Positions 20,779 through 31,990 of a stretch of 64,000 bases of DNA are shown in pieces. Every line of letters starts with the position of its first letter. Positions within the stretch are counted from its first letter, which is position 1. The position numbers were made by a program, and so were the translations under genes. The notes beneath the pieces are model-generated. The model saw only the letters and a program-made list of their open reading frames with translations, had not been told where the DNA came from and did no database searches. Source of the DNA: Bostrychus sinensis (taxonomy: Eukaryota > Chordata > Actinopteri > Gobiiformes > Eleotridae); assembly GCA_020698575.1 (NCBI GenBank), contig CM036255.1, positions 516,501 to 580,500 of the forward strand, read 5' to 3'.

Positions 20779-21515
20779 GCAGTGGAGGATGGTACAGTCT
20801 GCAGCAGGAGACTGTAAGTGTGCATCCTTCACACATGTAACTCTTAGGTGTTTTTGTTTTTTTAAAGACTGGGTGTTCACTGCTGATGGGAAATATTGGC
20901 TGGAATAGCAGGTCAGATCAGTGTAGACTCAGCTGAGTTGGCAAGATTCACAGACAGATGCCTTCCAAGACAAGTGGCAATTACTCAGTGACTACAAGGG
21001 AAGCTGAGCTCCCCCTAAAATTTCATAAAATATACATATATATATAAGTGCCAATTCTGTGGATGCTGCAGCGCCCGAGCACCCACTGAAATCTGATTCC
21101 TCAAAAAACCTTAATCCAGCAACGACGGTGAACTGTAAAGCCTCTCTCAGCCCCTCCACTCTCACAGCACTGCCCTGAAAATAGGTTTAACCCATCCCCG
21201 TGAGGAGCAGGAAATCAGAGGGTGAATTTTGAATGACTAACTGTCTCTCTTAGATGGCAAGACTGCATTATTTTGGGGCTCCTAACAAATTTCAGACAAT
21301 TTTTGCATTTGTGTACCGATTTTTGGTGAGGCACATGTGCATGCGACCATATGACTGAAGGACCCCAGCTGCAGCCGCAGCTATGACCCTCAGCACAGCA
21401 ATAGTACAGCAGACCAGAGAGAGTGAGAGCTTCTCACAGGTGGCTACAGTTTGAAAGGAAAAGTTACTTGATTATTTTGTTCAAAGCCTGCACAATGTAA
21501 GGTTGTCGTTTAACC
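20777..21515. other. Unannotated stretch
   Basis: No recognisable gene or repeat structure. Confidence 0.4.
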
Positions 21516-21519
21516 TTAA

Positions 21520-21963
21520 AAGTGGAACTCAGTAACTCTGCTCATTTCTTTGCTCTTTTTGCCTTTCTTTCCTCTGTAGATCTCTCCTTACAGTTTGCAC
21601 TATCATAAATATTCACAAGCCCAGTTGACTCCTGTGTGAACCTTCGCTCGTCTTTACTTTCGTTTTCCCCTCCGCATATCTGTGCAAAGTTTTTTCTTCC
21701 ATTGGGCCGCTCTGGCACAAAGAAAATCAAGAAATAAAGCCACTGCTAGCTTGTTGTTTTGCTAACCGGGATGTGCTGCTTTCTCGCGAGACTCGAGACT
21801 TCTGTGACTCCAGGTTGGCGACACTCACTGTTGCAAGTGTCAATTTCAGCCCAGAGGCACCAGGGGGAGATGCCACACATTTCATTTACCCCACAAAAAT
21901 TCATTTAACCATCACAAATCTGAAAACAGTTTATTTAAGGTAAAAAAGTTACTGAGTTATGCT
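21520..21963. mobile_element. 444-bp TTAA-flanked MITE
   Basis: The flanks TTAA at 21516-21519 and 21964-21967 bracket ends that share AACTCAGTAACT in inverted orientation (left GGAACTCAGTAACTCTG, right inverted GCATAACTCAGTAACTTTT). TTAA targets are used by piggyBac and Kolobok elements. There is no transposase. Confidence 0.7.
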
Positions 21964-22069
21964 TTAAATGTCTCTGTGAGAGGAAATGTAAATTCACGGA
22001 CTGGCTTTTTCAGATGCTTTGGGCTGCAGCATTAGCTTCAATTTCATGACGCTGTTCATTAATCAGCAC

Positions 22070-22365
22070 GTTCTCCGGAGCAGTTTCTTTTGTGTAGATG
22101 TTGTGTCTCTTCTCTTGTGTATTTGTTGCATATCTTCTCTTGTGTAGATGTTGTGTGTCTTCTTTTCTGTAGATAGTATGTGTCTTCTTCTCTTGTGTAG
22201 ATGTTGTATGTCTTCTTCTCTTGTGTAGATGATGTGTGTTTTCTCTTGTTTAGATGTTGTGTCTTTTTCTCTAATGTATATGTTGTGTATCTTCTCTTGT
22301 GTAGATGTTGTGTGTCTCCTCCTGTATGGATGTTGTGTGTCTTATTCTCTCGTCTAGATGTTGTG
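22070..22365 (+). repeat. Degenerate ~27-bp minisatellite
   Basis: About eleven copies of TTCTCTTGTGTAGATGTTG plus TGTGTCTTC, with variants such as ACTATG or GATGTG. The translated minus strand is a run of T-T-S-T-Q-E-K type units with no known family. Confidence 0.9.
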
Positions 22366-24062
22366 TGTTTGTAGTGCCTTTCTGAGACAGTGACAGATGG
22401 CTGTGGTATCATCCGGGGGTGTTTCTCATTTGCCAGGATCCTTTGCTGCTGAACCTCTTCGGAGTGATCTACATCATCAGCGCCGCGCCAAGTGCTGTTC
22501 CAAATCATTAAATCCCCCACGTCCTCCAGAGCTCGTCTCCTCCGTTTGGCTCATTCACGAAGGATGAACCTGTGGCTCCTCCGTGGCTTCGCCTCACTAC
22601 AGAATGCCCACAATGCACTGCAACCACTCCCATTTTTTGCAAACTTTATTTAACAATTAAGACAAAGTGAAATATGATGTTAAAGTCCCTACAATAAAAA
22701 AAATAACATATATTTCTACTGTGCCCTATACTGCAGAAAATAACAGGATAAAGAGACACATAATAAAAAGCACATTTTAGACTCTGCATGGAGCAAAGTA
22801 GTTTATGATTATTTAATTTGGACTTATTTTGCTATAATTATATCATTGTTTTTGATGTACATTTGGTTATAGGGACACATTAGACCTCCTGATAGGTGAT
22901 GATGATTTTGTTTAATATGACATATTTTAAAAGGATTCTTGTAAGTGGGCTAAGGATTGGGTAAGTATATGAGATTCTAATCTTGTATTGTACTGGCTAC
23001 ATGCTCACTAGTGTTTTTTGTTTTAAAATAAACCAATATTGCCACAAAAATGGTAAAGGGGCTATTTTTTATTAGCCCAAGAACCACACGGCACATTACA
23101 TCAGAGGAGTGATTGACAAGAGAGAGTCTTGCCCCCGCTACTATCTACAGCATTAATCCTCTGTGATTGGCCAAGCAAAGTCCTGTGTTTGGCCCATCAC
23201 AGAGCATGTACCCTACAGTTGCATCCATGTAGCTACATCTGTACTTTTGAGTGATGGCGGCGGTAATAAACTATCGTGACCAAAGTTGTTTATTAATGAT
23301 AATCTACAGCTGCGTGGAGTTTTTGAGACAAACTCGCCTGAATGTATTGGCTGCGTTTTCAATTGGACATTATACGTTTGCCTCGCTGAAAGGAAGAATA
23401 GAGATGTGAGCTTCATTTATAACAAGGTAACCCACACATTTCTCCACCTTCTTTACAAAACATGACATGTAACCTTAGCCTAATGGGACTTCTCTCTGCA
23501 CCTTCTGTTATTGTTAGCCTGTTTTGCCATCGTCAAGTGGTGATCTCAAGAGCTCTGAAAAAATAGTGGGGTGTAAGGTGCTGCTGTGCATTGGCTGAAT
23601 TGGTCAATAATTGTTGAATGATACCTTGGAGTTATGGACAGTTGTTTGTGTGACCACTTGGCATTAAATAGGCCTAATATTTTCTTGGTGTGGAAGTTAA
23701 CGAGTTGCTGTCTGTGACCTGGTGATAGCCCCTCTTTCTTTGGGTTGTTCTCCCCTTCGTCTCTTGCTATGTTGAATCGCTTGAGAGCAATCATTTCCTC
23801 TCAAGCCAGATTGATAATTGATACCAAAACAATTCCTTGTGCTATCTAGGTTTGTTTGCCCCTGGGACTAGTCTTACTAAGGAAGTGACTTCAGACCTAC
23901 AGTGACAATAAGTGCATGCAAATACACACACCGGGTCCTTCCTGAAAATCCACACGTAGTGTAAAAAACATCTAAAGTTAACAAAAAGGCACCTGTCCAC
24001 CGGAGTTCATAAGATTATTTGACAAACTAACGATACAGTAAAATTACTAAATTACTAAATTA
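22366..24062. other. Unannotated stretch
   Basis: No supported gene. 23095-23230 contains the repeated phrases TCAGAGGAGTGATTGACAAG and CTCTGTGATTGGCCAAG, usual for MITE interiors. Ends could not be defined. Confidence 0.4.
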
Positions 24063-24272
24063 CTAGTTACACGAGTGTTTAAGTATACATACTTCCATAT
24101 GCTTTCTCAGGTTGGACGCCGAATTTTTGTAGGATGTGAGGAGGTTCGTCTGAGGCAAACAAAGCAAACACTTAAAATAATATGCATATTTTTTTATGTC
24201 TTGAACCTCGAACATGGGCTGGAGATAGGGCCACAGGTGTTCTGGTGGAGAGTCGTCATCATTCTCTGTTGC
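24063..24272 (-). pseudogene. BED-finger N-terminus of a hAT-type transposase
   Basis: On the minus strand an ATG at 24272 opens MATENDDDSPPEHLWPYLQ, followed by YYFKCLLCLPQTNLLTSYKN and SASNLRKHMEV, ending at about 24063. The CxxC, then S.NLRKH spacing fits the zinc finger that begins many fish hAT and ZBED-like proteins. About 70 residues remain, with no dimerisation or catalytic domain nearby, so it is a fragment or a first exon. Confidence 0.5.
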
Positions 24273-24689
24273 CATCTTTACCGCGAAAATGTACAGCGCA
24301 AACTGCCTGCCAAACTGAGTGTGTACGGCAACAATAGAGGACAAACCTTCTTCTTCTACCACCATTCAAATCTGCATACCGCCACCCCCTGTACTGGAGT
24401 CTGTATTGGGCGTGTAAATGGGAAATGCCCACAAGTACCACCTTATGGTGGCTCAAGGATCCGCCTGTATCTTCACAGACAGCCTGTTGCATCTTCCAGC
24501 ACAGGTGAAATTTCTATGGGTTTACCACTTGACTATTTTGTCCCTTGGTCTTTAAACTTTAAAATGATCGTCTTACTGTGTCCAACCTCAGCAGAGATGA
24601 TGTTTTGTGAGAGCATGTGCAGCTTCACAGTCCTGCCACATTAAAAAACAGAAAACCCTTTTGCCTTTTTACTTTTTACTCTCGTTGTT

Positions 24690-24960
24690 TTTTATCACTT
24701 TTTCTCTTAAAAGTCTTACTGGTGAATTCTATGCATCATTCCAGGAACACATTTCTGAATTTCAATTGAGTGTGTTAAAGGAAGCCATAGAAAACGGTCA
24801 ACTTCCTCCCACAATGTGTCACAACCTTAATAACAAAACCTAATTGACCTAAAACTAATTGACAATTGGAGACCAATTGCTGTTATTCCCTTCCCTAACA
24901 AACTGATTTATGGAAGTGGAACGTCTGAGCATATTTTGTCTTATTAAATAAAAAAAAAGT
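24690..24960 (+). pseudogene. L1-type LINE RT fragment (left piece)
   Basis: The reading LTGEFYASFQEHISEFQLSV and KEAIENGQLPPTM, then, after stops, a WRPI-like region (GDQLLLFPS), fit the start of L1-type RT domains (FY.SF...L...L..S...G.LP). It is followed at 24958-24990 by the end of a MITE and by the TTAA element at 25001. The matching right piece is at 26395-26870. Confidence 0.5.
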
Positions 24961-25000
24961 GATATTCATTTTTGTCAATATCCTCCACCTCTACTGTTAA

Positions 25001-25925
25001 AGGTATTAGGGAGGATCTTTATAAATACATTTTTATATTTATTAAAACTACCTTCATTGCCCTGTATAAGGCTTATGAATTGATGTATTAGAAAATATAA
25101 TAATAATATTAATAAACTGTGGACTCTGTGGGACTTAAAAAACCTCATCCAATCGTTTTCGTCATGAGTACGTTAACCATTGTTACATGGACTTGCCATT
25201 CATTCGTTCATCTTCCTAGTTTCGGCGATAGTGCGCGTTCTTGTGCCTGCACATGCGTATACACTATGTTTATGTAGTCCGGCATTAGCGCTGCATTAGC
25301 GGCGTTAACATCATAGCGCGGACAGCCTGACTTTGAAGAGCACAATGGCTGAGGAAAACCGTGAACCGGGCGGTCACAAAAGGAAAACCAGAGTGTACCA
25401 GAGGAGGAGGAGAAAAACTGTAGAAGAGCAGAATAAAACTCGTGTAGTTATTGGCGATTCCTTCAAAGGACGGCGTGCGCTGTAGGAACAGAAAGGGCTT
25501 CAGACGATGCATTGGTCGCCAAGTTTCTGCTGGACAGGTACGTTTATTTTATGGTTTGAAAAAAATGCCTTTTTTCTTTATCTGTTGAACCGTTTCAACT
25601 GTACAGCAGCGTCAGTTTGCTAATGCTACCAACAGCAGGAGGACATATTTTTGCTCACATTTAGGGACTGTGCATGTGACTGGGTCTGTGTGGGGAACTT
25701 GGTCAAAGGTCGCGCAAACAAACAATGCAGGTCTAGGTTTAGGTGAATCTCTGCTGATGCGGGCTGTAAACAATCATGCGTGTTCCAACGCTCGTGCACG
25801 TCGCTGTGGAGGAGTTCCTTGGAAAGGAACAGTGAAGGGCGGGGCCTGACGCATGCACATTATTCAAAAAAGGAAAAAACAGTCGCTGGTTTCTCAGCAG
25901 TCGAAAAAAATCCTCCCTAATATCT
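25001..25925 (+). mobile_element. 925-bp TTAA-flanked DNA element carrying an exon-like frame
   Basis: TTAA at 24997-25000 and 25926-25929 flank inverted ends: left AGGTATTAGGGAGGATCTTT and right (inverted) AGATATTAGGGAGGATTTTT, 18 of 20 matching. The end at 44135-44154 (AGGTATTATAGAGGATCTTT, inverted) belongs to the same family, and 25118-25155 matches it further inside (AAACTGTGGACTC). piggyBac or Kolobok are the superfamilies with TTAA targets; the AGG start is closer to Kolobok. Confidence 0.75.
25345..25537 (+). pseudogene. Exon-like N-terminal fragment inside the TTAA element
   Basis: ATG 25345 opens MAEENREPGGHKRKTRV, then YQRRRRKTVEEQ and NKTRVVIGDSFKGRRAL, where a stop falls (about 25483). 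In the next frame ERASDDALVAKFLLDRY continues the same motif. The pattern 'TRV.IG..F..WR.L....G..SDA..A.FLLD.Y' is common at the start of uncharacterised fish transposon-linked proteins. It ends at ACAG/GTACG, which would serve as a splice donor (25538). One frameshift and the lost tryptophan block make it a pseudogene fragment. Its molecular role is unknown. Confidence 0.45.
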
Positions 25926-25929
25926 TTAA

Positions 25930-26394
25930 GGTGAAACATTTTTTTGAAAAAATTTGAAAAAATGTTTTTCAATAAAATGCCATTTAAAAGTCTTGATTTT
26001 TTTCCTGACTGAATCAACATTATTTGAAACACCAGTATTAAATATACAAAGAATATTTCTTGTTCATTCAATAAGACTAAAGCTTGCAGTCCTCACAAAC
26101 TGAATAGTTGTTCATACAACAAGATTCATTTATTTTACCTGGAAATGGTCAGCTGTTGTACAGTAAATTGAATTGTAGTTAGTTTAGGTAACACTAAGAG
26201 AGCTTTTTGATCCAATAAATTAAAAACATGTTCAGTGTACATGTACAGTTTCTGTTGATATGACAATAATAAGACATTTAAGTTTAACATGATAATTTCA
26301 TAGGGTAAATGGATGGTATGGTAATATCTTGTTCAGCCAACATTTTATTTTTTTGAGTGTATCCACATTTTAGATAAATAAATAAAATGCTGCT
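25930..26394. other. Unannotated stretch
   Basis: AT-rich sequence between the TTAA element and the next L1 piece. No gene seen. Confidence 0.4.
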
Positions 26395-26870
26395 AGTTAG
26401 CTGATGTTACAGATATGTTCCTGAAAGATGAAAAACAAATTAGAAGTATTATTAACTGTCTGGAGATTTTCTCTGAAGCATCTGGATTAAATTTAAATCT
26501 AAGAAAAAATTTACCCATCACTATTTCCACTAAAAGATTGCATAATAACAGAATTGGAAAAAAATCAAGTTGAAAGTGAAGTTATATATCTAGGAATTCA
26601 TAAATCCAGAGGTCAAGAGAATAAAGTTAAGTCAATCTTCCAACCCTTTGTTCCAAACTTCAGAATATGTAAATCAATGAGACGTGAGAGTTTTATCACT
26701 TAAATGGCAGATACTGAAGGACTATCACGTCTAGTATACCCTGCAGAAGTTTTACATGTTCCACAAGAAATTACTAAAGACTGACTCAGGTTTATATAAA
26801 CTTATATGGAAAGGAAAAGCTCATTATTTAAACAAAAATGTTTTATCTAACTCATATCAAAAAAGCTTAA
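26395..26870 (+). pseudogene. L1-type LINE ORF2 fragment (right piece)
   Basis: The reading ADVTDMFLKDEKQIRSI-like text, NCLEIFSEASGLNLNLRKN, EVIYLGIHKSRGQENKV and FQPFVPNFRICKSMRRE matches the part of L1-type ORF2 just after the ADD box (AD....L.......F...SGL..N..K) and the YLG block. It is interrupted by several stops and a shift. Together with 24690-24960 it may be one L1 copy that lost its catalytic centre and received the TTAA element. Confidence 0.6.
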
Positions 26871-26879
26871 AGGTAATAT

Positions 26880-27057
26880 GAGCAGTACATTTTTCAAAGA
26901 TTTTACTCAAGTGTCCCCAAATATCATGTAAACATGTTCCAATCAAATATTAGTTTTACTGATAACAATGGTGCAGCTGATTTATTCACAATTAAAAAAA
27001 ATATTTTACATAATGGCCAAGTTGTTTATGTTTACTGTTTTGTTTTGGTTCTAAAAC
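26880..27057. other. Unannotated stretch
   Basis: AT-rich, no gene seen. Confidence 0.35.
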
Positions 27058-27232
27058 CCTTGCATCGCTAATCATCCAGTCAGAAAAGCAGAAAGAGCTC
27101 CATGCTCTGGTTGCCACTGCAAACCAATTTGTACAAGTAGCAGAGTGGACACAGAACGGAGCAGAGCTACAAAACCAATTGGGAAAAGAGCTCACTGTGA
27201 CTGGCAACCCACAGACCATTGTTTTGATTTAG
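27058..27232 (+). other. Exon-like open frame of unknown identity
   Basis: A 58-codon frame reads LASLIIQSEKQKELHALVAT, then ANQFVQVAEWTQNGAELQNQ and ends NPQTIVLI before TAG. The composition (Q, E, K, L, A) is helix-forming and unlike the surrounding AT-rich DNA. CATCCAG before TCAGAAAAG could be a splice acceptor. I do not recognise the family, and it may be a chance frame or a transposon exon. Confidence 0.2.
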
Positions 27233-28770
27233 ACTGCAGTACCGTTCTTAAACCAGTACGAGCCCATGCTGCTTACAGTGCCTTTAAATGTACTTGATGT
27301 CCAGTCACCAAACATAATTTTTAATGTGAACTGGCTTAAGTTAAAAACAAAGACAAACTGTGGTATTGGATTCCAAATGTATAATGTACAAATATATGAA
27401 GAGGTTGCTGGGATAGAATTTCTCCTTAAATGTGATTTTAATATTGACAAACTATCCTTCAACTATCAAATTTCCATAAATAAGCTCTTTTGTGTTGACT
27501 TCTAATGTACACAAATAACTTTTCGCCACATGATGATGACATGATGATTTGGAATAATACAAGCATCAAATACAGGAATAAATCAATTCATTATGTGGGT
27601 AAAAAAACAAATATTTATTTCTCAACTGTGCGGTAACAACAGGAACCTTCTGACATAGTCACATTTTTTAAAAACATTCCAAATTCCTCTGAATACCTGT
27701 GAATAAAGCATTGTTTTTGATGCAATTGACTGGGAAAAACATAAGTATATAGTTAAAGCTGTAGTCCGGAGCTTTTCTAAATCCAGAAATTTGTACAATA
27801 TGTGTAAAAGTAGGTGTATAGTAGGTAATCTGTCATATGTCATAATTTGCAGTAGTCCTTGCCCCGGGCTCTGTGCCAATTGGAAGTTTAAGTGAGCGCC
27901 GCTCCACTTGTTGAGGTGCTGTGGTAGTCAAAGTTTAATTGAAAGGTTATCCTTCTGTGAGTTGTAGACTAGACCACTGCTACTGAAGCTGATGTCACTT
28001 AGCATTGCCAGCAGCAGCTCGAATATCAAATATTTTAGTTTAAGTTAAATATTTTGATTTTGTAACAAATAACTTTCACCTCGATGTAAAAGTCTGTACA
28101 CTGGATAAAGTTGAAGATGTTTAGCCTAATAGCACACAAGCTAACATTATGCTAGCTTCATGCAAAATGCATTTCAGCTGAAATGAAATAAAACCTGATC
28201 TACTGCTATGAATGGTCCATTTACATGCAAAATGTTTACAGATTTGGGTTACTGGATGCACATACATGTTATAATTTATTTTGTAACACAAGCTGGTGCA
28301 TCCAATTATGCCAAAATTTCTCTTAATATTTTACTGAAAGTCCCTCTCCGCTACAAACACTTTCAAAGCACACAACCTTAGATGAAACACACGCAGTACA
28401 TGTGGAGTAGATTATCTGTTTTTTGCCAGGATATTTTTTACAGGCAGCTGAGCACTGTGTGTACTGCTGTGTAGTAGTAATCCCATTAGAGCACCTTTGT
28501 GCTCCTGTCCACTCCCACAAGCCTTGATGGAAGCTCGCAGCAGCAGAGAGCTGTTCTAGTCCAGGAGAGGCCTGACCTGTGGCTCTCTGTGGGTCAGTGT
28601 TCTGGTCCAGTTGGCTGTGGGCCAGTGCAGTGAAGCAGTGTTCTACAGAAAATTCATCAATCCTGGTGGTGCTTTGGGCCTTCCACAAAGATGTTTGGTT
28701 AATCTATAACTGTAGGGATGTTTACCTTATATTAGGAAATTATACACACATAATACATAACACATAATCC
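27233..28770. other. Unannotated stretch
   Basis: No supported gene. TTAAAGCTGTAGTCCGGAGC near 27758 looks like the left end of another TTAA-type element, but no matching right end was found. Confidence 0.35.
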
Positions 28771-28794
28771 CAAAAAAAAAAAAAAAAAAAAAAA
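28771..28794 (+). repeat. Poly(A) run
   Basis: About 23 consecutive A. No retroposed gene was recognised directly upstream. Confidence 0.95.
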
Positions 28795-29286
28795 GGAAGG
28801 CCAAGAAGATGTTGTTGATGTGTGGATTAGTGTTGATTTTTAGATTCATACCTTACCCCTTCCCTCTTTGCTTATCCTGTACTATTGTCATTAGCATATG
28901 GTCAATACATAGCAAACCATCATGCAGCAATATTAAATTAATTAATGTACAATTTAGAATGTCTTCACATCCAGCCACCCCAAAAAATGTGACTAAAAAT
29001 TCAACAGATGCAGATCCACAGAAGGGCACAAAGGAAAGAGAAGAGGAGTGCCCCAGTGTCAGCCCAGAGCTGCACTCCACACTGCCACAGCCTGAGGAGT
29101 GCTTTTGCACTTATTATTATTTTCATAACTGTCCAAAGCCATATGTGTCGAGTGTTAGCGGTTTTAATGTGTCTGACACATGATCTGCTGTGAGGCCATT
29201 CAGAAAAACCATCCACATGTAGGGTTGTTCTGACAAACCCAATCACCAGAAATATTCCACTGTCAAGAACTGAAACCACACATGTT
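28795..29286. other. Unannotated stretch
   Basis: A frame from 28961 (MSSHPATPKNVTKNSTDADP) is open for about 74 codons but resembles no family known to me. Treated as non-coding. Confidence 0.35.
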
Positions 29287-31990
29287 CCTATAAACCAATC
29301 AGGAGTAACATACAGGAGGACCAGTCACTATAAACCAATCTGGAGTGACGTACAAGACCAGAGTCACTATAAACCAATCAGGAGTGACGTACAAGACCAG
29401 AGTCAGTATAAACCAATCAGGAGTGACGTACAAGACCAGAGTAATTATAAACCAATCTGGAGTGACGTAAAGGACCGGAGTCACTATAAACCAATCTGAA
29501 GTGAAGTACAGGACCAGAGTCAGTATAAACCAATCAGGAGTATTGTACAATACCAAAGTCAGTATAAACCAATCAGGAGTGACCTGGAGGACCAGAGTCA
29601 CTATAAACCAATCAGGAGTGACGTACAAGACCAGAGTCACTATAAACCAATCTGGAGTGATGCACAAGACCAGAATCACTATAAACCATCCTGGAGTGAC
29701 GTACAGGAGGACCAATCACTATAAACCAATCAGGAGTCATGTACAAGACCAGAGTCACAATAAACCAATCTGGAGTGATGTACAAGACCAGAATCACTAT
29801 AAACCATCCTGGAGTGACGTACAGGAGGACCAATCACTATAAACCAATCAGGAGTCATGTACAAGACCAGAGTCACAATAAACCAATCTGGAGTGATGTA
29901 CAAGACCAGAGTCACAATAAACCAGTCTGAAGTGACGTACAGGACCAGAGTCAGTATAAACCAATCAGGAGTGATGTACAATACCAGAGTCAGTATAAAC
30001 CAATCTGGAGTGACGTACAAGACCAGAGTCACTATAAACCAATCAGGAGTGGCGTACAAGACCAGAGTCACTATAAACCAATCTGAAGTGACGTACAAGA
30101 CCAGAGTCAGTATAAACCAATCTGGAATGATGTACAAGACCAGAGTCAGTATAAACCAATCAGGAGTTACGTACAAGACCAGAGTCACTTTAAACCAATC
30201 TGGAGTGATGTACAAAACCAGAGTTGGTATAAACCAATCTGGAGTGACGTACAGGACCAGAGTCACTCTAAACCAATCTGGAGTGATGTACAAGACCAGA
30301 GTCACTCTAAACCAATCTGGAATGATGTACAGGACCAGAGTCGGTATAAACCAATCTGGAGTGATGTACAAGACCAGAATCACTATAAACCAATCTGGAG
30401 TGATGTACAAGACCAGAATCACTATAAACCAATCTGGAGTGATGTACAAGTCCAGAGTCACTCTAAACCAATCAGGAGTGACGTACAAGACCAGCGTCAC
30501 TCTAAACCAATCTGGAGTGATATGCAGGACCAGAGTTGGTATAAACCATTCTGGAGTGATGTACAAAACCAGAGTCACTATAAACCAATCTGGAGTGATG
30601 TACAGGAGGACCAGTCACTATAAACCAATCAGAAGTGATGTACAAGACCAGAGTCACTTTCAACCAATCTGGAGTGACGTACAGGAGGACCAATCACTAT
30701 AAACCAATCAGGAGTGACGTACAGGAGGACCAGTCACTATAAACCAATCAGAAGTGATGTACAAGACCAGAGTAACTATAAATCAATCTGAAGTGACGTA
30801 CAGGACCAGAGTCAGTATAAACCAATATGGAGTGACGTACAGGACCAGTGTCACTATAAACCTATCTGGAGTTATGTACAAGACCAGAATCACTATAAAC
30901 CAATCAGGAGTGACGTACAAGACCAGAGTCACTATAAACCAATCTGGAGTGATATACAGGACCAGAGTTGGTATAAACCATTCTGCAGTGATGTACAAAA
31001 CCAGAGTCACTATAAACCAATCTGGAGTGATGTACAGGAGGACCAGTCACTATAAACCAATCAGAAGTGATGTACAAGACCAGAGTAACTATAAATCAAT
31101 CTGGAGTGACGTACAAGACCAGAGTCACTAAAAACCAATCAGGAGTGATGTACAGGACCAGAGTCACTATAAAACAATCAGGAGTGACGTACAAAACCAG
31201 ACTCACCATAAACCAATCAGGTGTGATGTACAAAACCAGAGTCACTATAAACCAATCAGGAGTGATGTACAAGACCAGAGTCACTTTCAACCAATCTGGA
31301 GTGACGTACAGGAGGACCAGTCAGTATAAACCAATCAGGAGTGACGTACAGGAGGACCAGACACTATAAACCAATCAGGAGTCATGTACAAGACCAGAGT
31401 CACTATAAACCAATCTGGAGTGACATACAAGACCAGAGTCAGTATAAACCAATCAGGAGTGACGTACAAGACCAGAGTTACTATAAACCAATCAGGAGTG
31501 ACGTACAGGACCAGAGTTACTATAAACCAATCAGGAGTGACGTACAGGACCAGAGTCACTATAAACCAATCAGGAGTGATGTACAAGACCAGAGTCACTA
31601 TAAACCAATCTGGGGTGACATACAAGACCAGAGTCAGTATAAACCAATCAGGAGTGACGTACAGGACCAGAGTCACTATAAACCAATCAGGAGTGATGTA
31701 CAAGACCAGAGTCACTATAAACCAATCTGGGGTGACATACAAGACCAGAGTCAGTATAAACCAATCAGGAGTGACGTACAGGACCAGAGTCACTATAAAC
31801 CAATCAGGAGTGATGTACAAGACCAGAGTAACTATAAATCAATCTGGAGTGACGTACACAACCAGAGTTAGTATAAACCAATCAGGAGTAATGTACAGGG
31901 CCAGAGTCACTATAAACCAATCAGGAGTGACCTACAAAACCAGAGTCACTATAAACCAATCTGGAGTGACGTACAGGACCAGAGTCAGTT
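29287..31990 (+). repeat. 39-bp minisatellite, ~69 units
   Basis: The unit is AAACCAATCWGGAGTGACGT plus ACAAGACCAGAGTCACTAT, 39 bases or 13 codons. It is tandemly repeated for 2.7 kb with point variants. Because the period is a multiple of three and the unit lacks stops in several frames, long frames run on both strands (plus MYKTRVTINQSGV units, minus LVLYVTPDWFIVT units). A 40-base variant with ACAGGAGGACCAGTCACT shifts the frame wherever it occurs. I see no evidence that it encodes a protein. Each unit contains a CCAAT box and a TGACGT half-site. Confidence 0.97.

Noticed and set aside
29730..30702. Open frames of about 280 codons on both strands
   Set aside because: They are translations of the 39-base minisatellite. 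Both strands are open because the period is divisible by three, and frames break wherever a 40-base unit occurs.
29287..31990. CRISPR-like array
   Set aside because: The units are directly tandem without spacers and variants are point changes. The surrounding sequence is vertebrate, with LINEs, SINEs and hAT elements.
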